In this document: positions 1 through 8,197 of the stretch, piece by piece
Position numbering within the stretch: the first letter of the stretch is position 1
How the letters are laid out: each line of letters starts with the position of its first letter
Assembly (NCBI RefSeq): GCF_000333895.2
Contig: NZ_ANFM02000034.1
Location: 61,257-125,256 of the forward strand
Direction of reading: 5' to 3'
DNA from: Grimontia indica
GTDB taxonomy: Bacteria > Pseudomonadota > Gammaproteobacteria > Enterobacterales > Vibrionaceae
Length of the DNA: 64,000 bases
Position numbers and translations under genes: made by a program
The notes under the pieces: model-generated
The model's input: the letters and a program-made list of their open reading frames with translations, nothing else
What the model was told of the DNA's origin: nothing
Database searches by the model: none

Positions 1-1
1 T

Positions 2-652
2 GGGAAATCGAGTTTGCTTAAAGCCATCACAGGTGAATACCGGAAAGTGGCGGGTGAACTCTGGCTTGAAGGCTGCGCTGAAGAAAATCTGAATCGCTTA
101 TACCGGGCGAAAAGAGTGGCGGTGGTTGCCCAGCATGAACATGTCGACCCAAGGTTGAGTGTGAGTGAATATGTCGGTTTGGGTCGGGTGCCACATACCT
201 TCTGCTGCACTGAAAAAGAGCATCAACGTGCCGTCAAACAAGCCATTCATGACACAGGTTTGTCTGCCAAAGAAAATCGCCTGTTCGGCTCTCTATCCGG
301 GGGTGAAAAACAGCGTGCCAGCATTGCCCGCGCATTTGCTCAGGAACCCAAGCTTTTGCTTCTGGATGAGCCTACCAATCACCTTGACCCATTGGCGCGT
401 CTTGAGCTGCTCGACTTGATTAAACAGCGCGGCATCGCGTCGATTGCAGTGCTGCATGATTTACCTCTGGTCGCGCCTTTTGCGGACAAAGTGATTTTGA
501 TGGCCGGGCAGAAAATGGTGACCTGCGCGTCCCCCAACGAGGTGTTGCAGGACGCATTCATTACCCCCGTTTTTGGTCTTCGTGTATTTCCACTCAGCCA
601 TCCCCAAATCAACAACATGGTGCATCATTTTGAAGCCGCACCGTCCCATTAA
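2..652 (+). CDS. ABC transporter ATP-binding protein, FecE/BtuD type (5' truncated)
   Basis: Cytoplasmic ATPase that drives import through the FecCD-type permease encoded two genes downstream. The window starts inside the Walker A motif: the first codons read GKSSLLKA in frame. The Q-loop (VAQHEH), the signature LSGGEKQR and Walker B (LLLLDEP, then TNHLD) follow, with the H-loop at VLHDL. The N-terminal ~35-45 residues lie off the edge, so the TTG at position 14 is not a real start. FecE/FhuC/BtuD ATPases serve siderophore, heme or cobalamin importers; the substrate cannot be told from the sequence. The binding protein starts 26 bases after the stop. Confidence 0.9.
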   Translation, partial: GKSSLLKAITGEYRKVAGELWLEGCAEENLNRLYRAKRVAVVAQHEHVDPRLSVSEYVGLGRVPHTFCCTEKEHQRAVKQAIHDTGLSAKENRLFGSLSGGEKQRASIARAFAQEPKLLLLDEPTNHLDPLARLELLDLIKQRGIASIAVLHDLPLVAPFADKVILMAGQKMVTCASPNEVLQDAFITPVFGLRVFPLSHPQINNMVHHFEAAPSH

Positions 653-678
653 GCCATGCCATTAATAGGAGCTGCACA

Positions 679-1638
679 ATGAAGTGGTCAGTCGCATCGA
701 CGCTGTTCTTCCTTTTTCCCATCGCCATCGCTAATGCCAAAAGCACGGAATATCCGGTCACGGTCGATAACTGTGGGAGTCCACTGACAATTGAAAAGCG
801 CCCGAATGCTGCTGTGTTTCACGACATCAACATGACGGAGATGGCTTTTGCTCTTGGCTTGGAAGACAGCATGGTGGGTGTGACAGGCATTACAGGTTGG
901 TACAAGATGTCTCCTTCTTTTGAAAAAGCACTGGGCGACATTCCTGAACTGGCACCCAAGTATCCTTCGCTGGAAACCCTGATTGCGGCTAAAACCGACT
1001 TCTTCTTTGCCGGCTGGAACTACGGGATGAAAGTCGGTGGCGAAGTGACTCCGGAAACCCTAAAACCTTATGGCATCGACACCCTTGTGCTCTCGGAAAG
1101 CTGTATTCACACCAATAAGCTGGAGCAAGGCGCCAGTATGGCGTTGCTCTATGATGACATCAAAAAGCTGGGTGTGATTTTTGATAAGCAGGATGAAGCG
1201 GAAGCTTTGGTGGAAGCCTGGCAAGCCAAAATGAAAACGGTCACTTCTCAAAGCAACGCAGAAAATAAAGCGCCTAAGGTCTTCCTGTTTGATTCCGGTG
1301 AAGACAAGCCATTCACCGCGGGTAAATTCGCGATGCCTAGCGCAATGATCAAAGCGGCGGGTGGGGAAAATGTCACTGATGGCATGGAAACCAGCTGGGC
1401 CAGAACGTCATGGGAACATGTCGCGACAGAAAACCCTGATGTGATTATCCTTTTAGATTATCAAACCGCCAGTGGCGCAGATTCATTGAAAACCTTCCTT
1501 GAACAACACCCTTTGATGAAACATACCAATGCGGTAAAGGATGGTCGCTATGTGAAGCTGCGCTATGAGCAGTTAACGCCGGGACCCGCCAATATTCAGG
1601 CAATCGAAAAGCTCGCTCAGGCCTTCTATCCGCAATAA
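679..1638 (+). CDS. Periplasmic iron-complex/cobalamin-type substrate-binding protein
   Basis: 319 residues. The signal peptide has a hydrophobic core (LFFLFPIAIA) and probable cleavage after ANA at residue 20. The rest fits the class III (FecB/BtuF/FhuD, PF01497) binding-protein fold: an N-terminal lobe with YPVTVDNCG and an AVFHDINMTEMAFALGL helix, an ETLIAAKTDFFFAG segment, then a C-terminal lobe with FLFDSGED and NPDVIILLD. It captures a metal chelate in the periplasm and delivers it to the downstream permease. The ATPase-binding protein-permease order differs from the usual permease-ATPase order. Metal-chelate class is secure; the ligand is not. Confidence 0.88.
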   Translation: MKWSVASTLFFLFPIAIANAKSTEYPVTVDNCGSPLTIEKRPNAAVFHDINMTEMAFALGLEDSMVGVTGITGWYKMSPSFEKALGDIPELAPKYPSLETLIAAKTDFFFAGWNYGMKVGGEVTPETLKPYGIDTLVLSESCIHTNKLEQGASMALLYDDIKKLGVIFDKQDEAEALVEAWQAKMKTVTSQSNAENKAPKVFLFDSGEDKPFTAGKFAMPSAMIKAAGGENVTDGMETSWARTSWEHVATENPDVIILLDYQTASGADSLKTFLEQHPLMKHTNAVKDGRYVKLRYEQLTPGPANIQAIEKLAQAFYPQ

Positions 1639-1655
1639 CCTAGAAAGCACCTAGA

Positions 1656-2666
1656 TTGATTGCAGGAATCAACAAATATCGCGCAGCATGGCTACTGGGA
1701 ATCAGTGCCATGCTGATTGCTTTTGTGCTGAGTTTGCAGTTTGGAACTGTACCGCTTTCCTTGGGACAAGTGCTTGAAGGCTTGATCTCGTTCAACGAAG
1801 ACGATGCCAGCATAACAAGCCGTATCCTGATGGATTTGAGGTTACCCAGAGCCATACTCGCACTGATTGCAGGCGCTGGTTTAGCCTTGGTGGGTGCTTT
1901 GCTTCAAACTACCACACGCAATGATTTGGCGGATCCTTTCCTATTTGGCTTATCGTCTGGCGCGTCGGCCGGGGCGGTATTGGTGATTACCAAGATCGGT
2001 GATGCGCTTGGGATATGGTCTCTGCCTATTGCTGCATTTGCGGGGGGAATTGTCTCAGCCGCTGCGGTACTGATGCTCTTTTCCCTCCAGAAAAAGCAAG
2101 GTGACAACAACATTGTTCTGTGTGGGTTGGCCATCTCCTTTTTGTTTGGTGCTGTGACCAGCTTTCTTATCTACTCGGGTGACCAACGTGCTGCGAGCTC
2201 AATTTTGTTTTGGACGATGGGCGGACTGGGTTTAGCCCGTTGGGATAATCTGATTTTTGCTGCTGCGGGCTTGCTCTGCTTGGTGGTTCTGATTCTGATG
2301 CGATACCGGGAGTTGGATACTTTGCTTGTCAGCGAGCAAACATCCCACTCGCTGGGTATCAATGTTGACAGGCTGCAAAGTGAAGTATTCCTGTGTTGCG
2401 CTTTTTGTACGGCTTCGATTGTTGCACTCACCGGCGTGGTTGGGTTTGTGGGATTGATGGTGCCTCATCTGGTGCGCCCATTTTCGGGGATGACCCACAA
2501 GCGTGCGCTGCCTCTCATTGCGTTGTGGGGGGCGGTGATCTTAACCCTTGGCGATCTTGTCAGCCGCACCATTCTGGCACCACAGGAACTGCCAGTCGGC
2601 ATTGTCACTGCGGCCTTGGGCGGTTTGTTTGTGCTCTATCTTGTCTGGAAGAAGCCAGCCCGTTGA
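1656..2666 (+). CDS. FecCD-family ABC permease
   Basis: 336 residues with about ten hydrophobic segments. Family hallmarks are present: RLPRAILALIAGAGLALVGALLQ near residues 54-76, DPFLFGLSSGASAGA, and VGFVGLMVPHLVRP, the ATPase-contact region, near residue 263. It forms the homodimeric membrane channel of the importer begun by the two upstream genes. The only start in frame before the first TM segment is TTG at 1656, 17 bases after the previous stop. No partner permease gene is seen, which is normal for single-gene FecCD homodimers. Confidence 0.88.
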   Translation: MIAGINKYRAAWLLGISAMLIAFVLSLQFGTVPLSLGQVLEGLISFNEDDASITSRILMDLRLPRAILALIAGAGLALVGALLQTTTRNDLADPFLFGLSSGASAGAVLVITKIGDALGIWSLPIAAFAGGIVSAAAVLMLFSLQKKQGDNNIVLCGLAISFLFGAVTSFLIYSGDQRAASSILFWTMGGLGLARWDNLIFAAAGLLCLVVLILMRYRELDTLLVSEQTSHSLGINVDRLQSEVFLCCAFCTASIVALTGVVGFVGLMVPHLVRPFSGMTHKRALPLIALWGAVILTLGDLVSRTILAPQELPVGIVTAALGGLFVLYLVWKKPAR

Positions 2667-2861
2667 AAGAATAGAGAGTGTGGTCAAGTTTTCCTCAATA
2701 CTGTTGAGAGCGCAAAAACTGTAATGACGACGATCTCACTGTTTTGTTGTTTTCTTGACCATTTGGTAAATGAAGACGCTAAGCTTTTCGGTTTAAATAA
2801 CATCCCGTTGAGGCAGCAAAGGACGTGTTGCTTTTTCCTGTAGAACAATTGCGGAAGGACT

Positions 2862-3566
2862 ATGCGAAGAAAAACGCTCTCAACCATGCTCAGCACAGTT
2901 TTGCTGTTTTTGGTTGCTATCAGCAGCTCAGAGGCGTTTGCGCACGCCGTCGCGGAAGGCGACAAAGGTTACATTCAGGAAATCACAGGCACACATGTCA
3001 TCGCTTTTATGTACCTTGGTGCAAAGCATATGGTGACAGGTTACGACCACATCCTCTTCCTGTTAGGCGTTATCTTCTTTCTCTACAGGCCAAAGCACAT
3101 AGCGCTTTATGTCAGCCTGTTTGCCTTGGGGCATTCAACCACAATGCTGCTGGGCGTCTATTTCAACATTGGTATCAACAGCTACATCATTGACGCGATT
3201 ATTGGCTTGTCTGTGGTGTACAAAGCCATGGATAACCTCGGTGCTTTTCAGCGCTGGTTTGGCGTCCAGCCGAATACCAAACTTGCCACCTTGCTATTCG
3301 GCTTCTGTCACGGCTTTGGTTTGTCATCCAAAATCATTGATTACGATATCTCACCTGATGGACTGGTTCCCAACCTATTAGCTTTCAACATCGGCGTTGA
3401 ACTTGGTCAACTCTTGGCTTTGGGCGCGATATTGATTCTGATGGTGTTCTGGCGTCGGCATACCCACTTCTATCGCCATGCATACTCCGCCAATGTTGTG
3501 ATGATGAGCCTGGGTTTTATGCTGATCGGATATCAGTTAACGGGCTACGTTGTGGCGCAGCATTAA
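2862..3566 (+). CDS. HupE/UreJ-family membrane protein
   Basis: 234 residues with a signal-like N-terminus ending AFAHA, which would expose a histidine near the mature N-terminus as in HupE proteins. Six further hydrophobic helices carry the family motifs GYDHILFLLGVIFF, LFALGHSTTM and FGFCHGFGL. HupE/UreJ proteins are predicted nickel or cobalt permeases, though this branch (HupE_UreJ_2) is often not linked to hydrogenase or urease, and none is seen here. ATG follows an AAGGA Shine-Dalgarno sequence. A membrane-anchored partner starts 15 bases downstream, so the two probably form one operon. The transported ion is inferred only. Confidence 0.75.
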   Translation: MRRKTLSTMLSTVLLFLVAISSSEAFAHAVAEGDKGYIQEITGTHVIAFMYLGAKHMVTGYDHILFLLGVIFFLYRPKHIALYVSLFALGHSTTMLLGVYFNIGINSYIIDAIIGLSVVYKAMDNLGAFQRWFGVQPNTKLATLLFGFCHGFGLSSKIIDYDISPDGLVPNLLAFNIGVELGQLLALGAILILMVFWRRHTHFYRHAYSANVVMMSLGFMLIGYQLTGYVVAQH

Positions 3567-3581
3567 GAGAAGGAACTCAAC

Positions 3582-4196
3582 ATGTATAACTCCGATATGC
3601 CCACCCGCGCAGAATTACCCACGTCGAAACAGCTTATCCGCTCAACGCTGATTGCGCTTGTCATCGCGATCTTCTTGCTGGTGACAGTGATTTTGCCTGC
3701 GGAGTATGGCATTGACCCAACGGGTATTGGCCGGGTGTTAGGGCTTAAAGAGATGGGTGATATCAAAACGCAGTTAGCCCAAGAGGCAGCAGCAGATAAA
3801 GCCACCAATAGCTTAAGTGTCACGTCAGATATCAAGGAAGTAGAAACACCTGCTATCACCGAGTTTCAGGGCGAAAAACCCGTCTGGAAAGATCGGGTGC
3901 TGTTGGCACTTAAACCCGGACAAGGGGCGGAAGTGAAGCTGATGATGAATAAGGGAGAGCAAGCGATATTTGAATGGAAAGCCAAAGGTGGAGCTGTGAA
4001 TTTTGACGCACATGGTGATGGGAATGGCCATGCGGTTAGCTATGAAAAGGGTCGCGGGGCGATCGAAGATCAAGGTGTGTTAACGGCTGCATTCACGGGC
4101 AACCATGGCTGGTTTTTCCGTAATCGCAATGACCACACTGTTATGGTGATATTACGCACCAGCGGTGAGTATGCCGAAGTTAAGCGAATCTTTTGA
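3582..4196 (+). CDS. Membrane-anchored periplasmic protein next to HupE (unknown function)
   Basis: 204 residues. A short cytoplasmic N-terminus is followed by one TM helix (about residues 21-40, LIALVIAIFLLVTVILPAEYG) and a periplasmic domain. The distal part has a histidine-rich stretch (FDAHGDGNGHAV) and GNHGWFFRNRNDHTVMV, which resembles a small beta-rich metal- or ligand-binding fold. It sits 15 bases after the HupE/UreJ gene with its own AAGGAA ribosome site, so a joint metal-handling role is plausible. I do not recognise a named family and give no reaction. Confidence 0.6.
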   Translation: MYNSDMPTRAELPTSKQLIRSTLIALVIAIFLLVTVILPAEYGIDPTGIGRVLGLKEMGDIKTQLAQEAAADKATNSLSVTSDIKEVETPAITEFQGEKPVWKDRVLLALKPGQGAEVKLMMNKGEQAIFEWKAKGGAVNFDAHGDGNGHAVSYEKGRGAIEDQGVLTAAFTGNHGWFFRNRNDHTVMVILRTSGEYAEVKRIF

Positions 4197-4227
4197 GCAG
4201 CAGGTGACAAAATTTTTTTCCCATACA

Positions 4228-4256
4228 TGTCGAAAATTGCGGGTTGGGATCGTCCT
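4228..4256 (+). promoter_or_regulatory. Probable ECF42-type promoter
   Basis: A TGTCGA -35 element (4228-4233) and a CGTC -10 element (4251-4254) are separated by 17 bases and lie about 40 bases upstream of the DGPF gene start. As I recall the literature, ECF42 sigma factors recognise TGTCGA with a CGTC/CGAC-like -10. The downstream operon encodes such a sigma factor, so this is probably its autoregulated promoter. Confidence 0.55.
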
Positions 4257-4292
4257 TGTAGCGAGAACCATCATTAAAGAAGGAATTTGGAA

Positions 4293-4652
4293 ATGAAATA
4301 CATGCTACTGCTTTACGCTGCACCGGATAAAGAGCCTCAATACGGGACGCCGGAATTCGATGAAATGATGGCCGCGTTTGCCGCAACCAGTGAAGCCTAT
4401 GAGAAAGATGGGGTGCTGGTGGGTGGTGAAGGGCTGCAAGATATCGAAACAGCGACGTCTTTACGGATAAAGTCCGGCAAGGTGGAAATTATGGATGGTC
4501 CTTTTGCGGAAACCCGTGAGCACTTAGGCGGCTATTACGTGCTGGACGTTGCGGATCTGGATGCAGCCTTGAAATATGCCGAGATGATACCTGTCGCCCA
4601 CTTTGGCACCATTGAGGTGCGGCCTTTGTTGGTCTTTGATCAAGAGAGCTGA
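4293..4652 (+). CDS. YCII-related (DGPF) domain protein
   Basis: 119 residues of the DGPF/YCII family (PF03795), a ferredoxin-like dimeric alpha/beta fold. The defining motif is MDGPFAETREHLGGYY near residues 69-84, preceded by MKYMLLLY at the N-terminus. The ATG at 4293 is preferred over an upstream TTG because AGGAA lies 7 bases before it. Such proteins are typically encoded with ECF42 sigma factors, as here, with the sigma gene 3 bases downstream. They may act as target or accessory proteins; the enzyme activity of this branch is not established. Confidence 0.82.
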   Translation: MKYMLLLYAAPDKEPQYGTPEFDEMMAAFAATSEAYEKDGVLVGGEGLQDIETATSLRIKSGKVEIMDGPFAETREHLGGYYVLDVADLDAALKYAEMIPVAHFGTIEVRPLLVFDQES

Positions 4653-4655
4653 CAG

Positions 4656-5891
4656 ATGAAGAACGCCGCCCCCAAAGCTATCGCGGTAGGTCATCTCATT
4701 GATGAGGTATTACGCCGCGATCGGGGGCGGATTTTGTCTGGGTTGATTGCCAGATTAGGAAATTTCCAATTGGGCGAAGATGCGCTGCAGGAAGCATCTA
4801 TTTCTGCGCTCAAGCATTGGAGCCAAGAAGGTATTCCGCGCGATCCGGTTGCCTGGCTGATGAAGGTGGGGCTGAACAAAGGGATAGATCAAATCCGTTC
4901 CTCCCAACGCGAATCTCAGAGACAAAACGATCTCGATTTAGTCGCCCAAGACTCACAAGAACAAGCGGGTTTAGATGTTGCGGAAGTCTTCCCCGACGAA
5001 CGCCTGCGATTGATTTTCACCTGTTGCCATCCTGCGCTTGAGGAAAAGTCCCGCGTTGCGTTGACGCTGCGTACTGTTTGCCATTTAACGACCCGGGAGA
5101 TTGCAGCAGCCTTCCTCGATAATGAGCAGACAATGGGACAGCGCTTGTCCCGAGCCAAAGCGAAGATTCGGTCCAAAGGCATCAGCTTTTCTGTTCCCGA
5201 AAAAGGGATATGGACGGACAGGCTGGACACAGTGCTGTCCACGATATACCTGATTTTCACCACTGGCTATGTCACAGAAGACAAGGGGCCGAGATACCTA
5301 TGTGAAGAAGGCATTTTTCTGATGCGTCTTTTGCGCAACCTTTGCCCGAATGATCCGGAAATCGAGGGTGCGCTTGCCTTGATGCTGCTGACCGATGCCC
5401 GGCGGGTTGCAAGAATCGACGCTGAGGGGGCTTTGGTGCCAGTCGAAGAGCAAAACGACACGCTTTGGTTAAGTGATGCGGTGACAGAGGCGAGAGGTAT
5501 CCTTGAAAATGCCATCGAGCGTGGGCAATCTGGGCCTTTTCAAATCAAAGCCGCCATCACAGACTGTCACATGATGCGACCTAAACCAGACTGGCTGCAG
5601 ATAGCTTTTCTCTACAGAGCGCTTTGGCACTTTGAACCTACACCCGTAGCCGCACTGAACTGGTCTGTGGCCATGGCTGAAACCGGTCAACCTGAACTCG
5701 CTTTACAAAAGATGGATGAGCTGAAACCCAAGCTCAAAAGCTATCAACCTTGGTACGCGGCTCGCGCCCATGTGCTGGAGAAGCTTGGCGAGTTCAGCGG
5801 CGCTCATGAGGCATACCTGCAAGCGATTGAGACAGCACCAAACGACGCTTCCCGGAAACTGCTGGAGCGAAAAGTACGGTCGTTGCGTTAA
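4656..5891 (+). CDS. RNA polymerase sigma factor, ECF42 type with C-terminal TPR-like extension
   Basis: 411 residues, far longer than a simple ECF factor. Sigma region 2 is at about 20-90 (EDALQEASISALKHW...DPVAWLMKVGLNKGIDQIR), region 4 at about 115-175 (RVALTLRTVCHLTTREIAAAF...QRLSRAKAKIR). The DUF6596-type segment (YLIFTTGY, LCEEGIFLMRLL, DARRVAR) follows, then helical TPR-like repeats to the end. In ECF42 the C-terminal extension, rather than an anti-sigma factor, is thought to control activity, and no anti-sigma gene is adjacent. Co-transcribed with the DGPF gene from a matching promoter at 4228-4256. Confidence 0.88.
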   Translation: MKNAAPKAIAVGHLIDEVLRRDRGRILSGLIARLGNFQLGEDALQEASISALKHWSQEGIPRDPVAWLMKVGLNKGIDQIRSSQRESQRQNDLDLVAQDSQEQAGLDVAEVFPDERLRLIFTCCHPALEEKSRVALTLRTVCHLTTREIAAAFLDNEQTMGQRLSRAKAKIRSKGISFSVPEKGIWTDRLDTVLSTIYLIFTTGYVTEDKGPRYLCEEGIFLMRLLRNLCPNDPEIEGALALMLLTDARRVARIDAEGALVPVEEQNDTLWLSDAVTEARGILENAIERGQSGPFQIKAAITDCHMMRPKPDWLQIAFLYRALWHFEPTPVAALNWSVAMAETGQPELALQKMDELKPKLKSYQPWYAARAHVLEKLGEFSGAHEAYLQAIETAPNDASRKLLERKVRSLR

Positions 5892-6006
5892 TCCAGTTAG
5901 CCACACTCTCACCGTTGAAAAATTAACACTCCCCTGTCTTTTCATCTCCAGTTGGGCGCTACACTCCGCGTCCTTCGGCGACGGGCCGATATTGAGAGAT
6001 TGAAAG

Positions 6007-6390
6007 ATGAAAATGAAATCCTGGTTTTCTGTGGTTTGTCTGTCTTTGGGCTTATTGGGTGCGAGTGCAACAGCACAGGCAGATGACGACATCACGCTGG
6101 GTCGCACGATTGTGTTTGAAAACACTGATTACGGTGCACCCATTCCATTGCTGGTTTGTCGCCGCGTTGATGCTATTCAGGTAAAAGCCGACCGCGATAT
6201 GTATTTGCGAAAGGTCGTGGCGACGTTTAAAAACGGCGACACCAAGACGTTCCGTTTTTACCGAAATATCAAAGAAGATGACACCACTGACTGGCGCGAA
6301 CTGCCGTACAAACGTTGTGTGAAGAAGCTGGAAGTTTTCGGTGAGTCGAAAAACTCATCGGCGGGTGTGCGTGTGTACGGACGCACCTAG
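6007..6390 (+). CDS. DUF2541 (YaaI-like) exported protein
   Basis: 127 residues. Signal peptide to about residue 26 (LLGASATAQA, then DDD). The mature part matches the DUF2541 family of E. coli YaaI: LVCRRVDAIQVKAD, an IKEDDTTDWREL segment, KRCVKKLEVFGES and a final GVRVYG. Two cysteines in the mature part (LVC and KRC) could form a disulfide. A bidirectional terminator follows at 6407-6437. A decayed second copy lies at about 10676-10879, on the far side of the polyamine transporter operon. Function unknown. Confidence 0.75.
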   Translation: MKMKSWFSVVCLSLGLLGASATAQADDDITLGRTIVFENTDYGAPIPLLVCRRVDAIQVKADRDMYLRKVVATFKNGDTKTFRFYRNIKEDDTTDWRELPYKRCVKKLEVFGESKNSSAGVRVYGRT

Positions 6391-6406
6391 TTGCCACACA
6401 AAACTG

Positions 6407-6437
6407 AAAACAGCAGCCATATACAGCTGCTGTTTTT
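6407..6437 (+). terminator. Bidirectional rho-independent terminator
   Basis: An 11-bp stem, AAAACAGCAGC pairing with GCTGCTGTTTT, with an 8-base loop. It has T-rich flanks on both strands and lies between the convergent DUF2541 gene and the polyamine permease gene. Confidence 0.85.
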
Positions 6438-6461
6438 GTTTTCAAAACCTTGTTGCTCCAG

Positions 6462-7325
6462 CTAATCAGTTTTTGCTGACTTCGATGAAAACCAGATGCT
6501 GGCGAGTGCCAAAAGACCCGAAGCGACCATCAAAAGCAATGACACGGCATTGATAACAGGCGTCGAGCCTTCTCGTAGGCGGTCGAACATGGCAATGGTT
6601 AGCGGTGCATCCGAGCCGACTAACATCAGTGTGGTGTTGAAGTTTTCAAAGGACATCAAAAAGGCAATGATCGCCGCCCCAATCAATGCGGGCTTTAAAA
6701 ATGGCAGGGTGATAGTGACCACCGCTTCCATTTTGGTGGCGCCCAAATTCAAAGCGGCCTCTTCCAGGCTGATATCGAATTTCCGTAATCTCGCTGCAAT
6801 CACCAAAGTACAGATGGTGGTGATGAACGCAAATTGGCCTAACACGACCAAGACTAACCCTGGCCGCATCCACTCAATATCCCACCCAATACTGTCTTCG
6901 ATGCCATTGGCGATGGTGCTACTCATCAAAAGGATCGATACCCCTAAAATCACGCCAGGGATCACCAGCGGTAACAACAGCAACACATAGCAAAACCCTT
7001 TAAAGCGAAAGTCAAAGCGCTCAAACAGAAAGGCGTTGGTGGTAGCCAGAAAAAGTGAACAGACTGTCACCGCAATAGCGACAAACAAACTGACGCCAAT
7101 ACCGTCGGTCAGTTCCCTGTCGTTGAATATGCCTACCTTTGGCTCGCTGTCGCCAAAAAACCAGGAAAGGGTAAAGCCGTTCCAAGGCAGTGACGGAAAC
7201 AGACTATCGTTAAATGCAAACACGGCGACAACAACAAGGGGCAACATCAGGAACACAAAAAATAGAGCAATATATCCCTGATAAATGCGTGAGAGTGGCC
7301 GGTTGGTGGGCAATGAAGGAATCAT
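6462..7325 (-). CDS. Polyamine-type ABC permease, PotC/PotI-like
   Basis: 287 residues with six TM segments of the MetI superfamily (BPD_transp_1). The cytoplasmic EAA loop reads EEAALNLGATKMEAVVTITLPFLKPAL near residue 195, the contact site for the ATPase. N-terminal helix about 18-38, then the periplasmic loop with a FNDS/LPWNGFTLSWF signature typical of PotC/PotI. Last gene of a four-gene minus-strand operon (binding protein, ATPase, permease, permease), 3 bases after the partner permease. The same order is found in potFGHI. Imports putrescine, spermidine or a related cation by inference. Confidence 0.87.
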   Translation of the reverse strand: MIPSLPTNRPLSRIYQGYIALFFVFLMLPLVVVAVFAFNDSLFPSLPWNGFTLSWFFGDSEPKVGIFNDRELTDGIGVSLFVAIAVTVCSLFLATTNAFLFERFDFRFKGFCYVLLLLPLVIPGVILGVSILLMSSTIANGIEDSIGWDIEWMRPGLVLVVLGQFAFITTICTLVIAARLRKFDISLEEAALNLGATKMEAVVTITLPFLKPALIGAAIIAFLMSFENFNTTLMLVGSDAPLTIAMFDRLREGSTPVINAVSLLLMVASGLLALASIWFSSKSAKTD

Positions 7326-7328
7326 GGT

Positions 7329-8189
7329 TCACCCCATGGTTTTCACGAAAGACTGACGGGTGATTTTTAACCCGCCCCACACCATCAGTGAGGAGAGTGC
7401 GAGCAGCAAAATGCCGAACGCTGAACCCTGCTCCCAGTTAAACCGGGTGATGAACTGGGTGAAGATCTGTTCGGTAAACCACAGGCTGTCTTTGCCGCCA
7501 AGGAGCGTTGGTGTCAGGTAGTTACCCAGCGTCAGCATAAAGACCACAATGCAGCCCGCGACAATGCCGCTCATCGCATGGGGGATCACCACTTCGCGCA
7601 GCACATCCCAACTGCTGCCGCCAAGGTCATAAGCCGCTTCTATCAGACTGTTATCTAGGCTATCGAGCGTGGTAATAAGCGGCACGACCATAAAGAGCAT
7701 GGAGGTATAAACCAAGCCCAGCATAATGGTGGCGTCATTGTAGAGGAGCTCGACAGGCTGATCTGCAAGCCCGAGATACTGAAGAAAACCGCTGACAAGG
7801 CCAGACTCGCGAAGCAGGATCATCCACCCATAGGAACGCACCAGTTCACTCACCCAGAAAGGGAGCAGGCAGGCAACAAACAGCAGGCTTTTGGTTTTAC
7901 CCTGACACACTTTGGCGATGTAAAATGCCACTGGAAAGGCAATCAGCAGCGTCAGTGCCGTGGCCAACAGCGACATGATGGCGGTGCGGGCAAAGGTCCG
8001 CCAATACAAAGGTTCGGTAAAGAAGGTGGCGTAGTTATCCATGCTCAGGACTTTTGCGCCGCCCACTACACGATCGTGAATCGAGATATTGAACATCTGC
8101 ACATGAGGCAAAATGATCAGTAGTGTCAGCCAAAGTAAGAATGGCGTCAGCAGCAGGTAGAGAGCCAGGCGGTTTCCACGTTCTATCAT
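7329..8189 (-). CDS. Polyamine-type ABC permease, PotB/PotH-like
   Basis: 286 residues, six TM segments. N-terminal helix LYLLLTPFLLWLTLLIILP, then the MDNYATFF loop characteristic of PotB/PotH, and the EAA loop IEAAYDLGGSSWDVLREVVIPHAMSGI near residue 180. Pairs with the downstream PotC-like permease to form the inner-membrane channel. Starts 8 bases after the ATPase stop, so expression is coupled. Family assignment is firm; substrate is inferred from the binding protein and gene order. Confidence 0.87.
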   Translation of the reverse strand: MIERGNRLALYLLLTPFLLWLTLLIILPHVQMFNISIHDRVVGGAKVLSMDNYATFFTEPLYWRTFARTAIMSLLATALTLLIAFPVAFYIAKVCQGKTKSLLFVACLLPFWVSELVRSYGWMILLRESGLVSGFLQYLGLADQPVELLYNDATIMLGLVYTSMLFMVVPLITTLDSLDNSLIEAAYDLGGSSWDVLREVVIPHAMSGIVAGCIVVFMLTLGNYLTPTLLGGKDSLWFTEQIFTQFITRFNWEQGSAFGILLLALSSLMVWGGLKITRQSFVKTMG

Positions 8190-8197
8190 GCTCCCTC

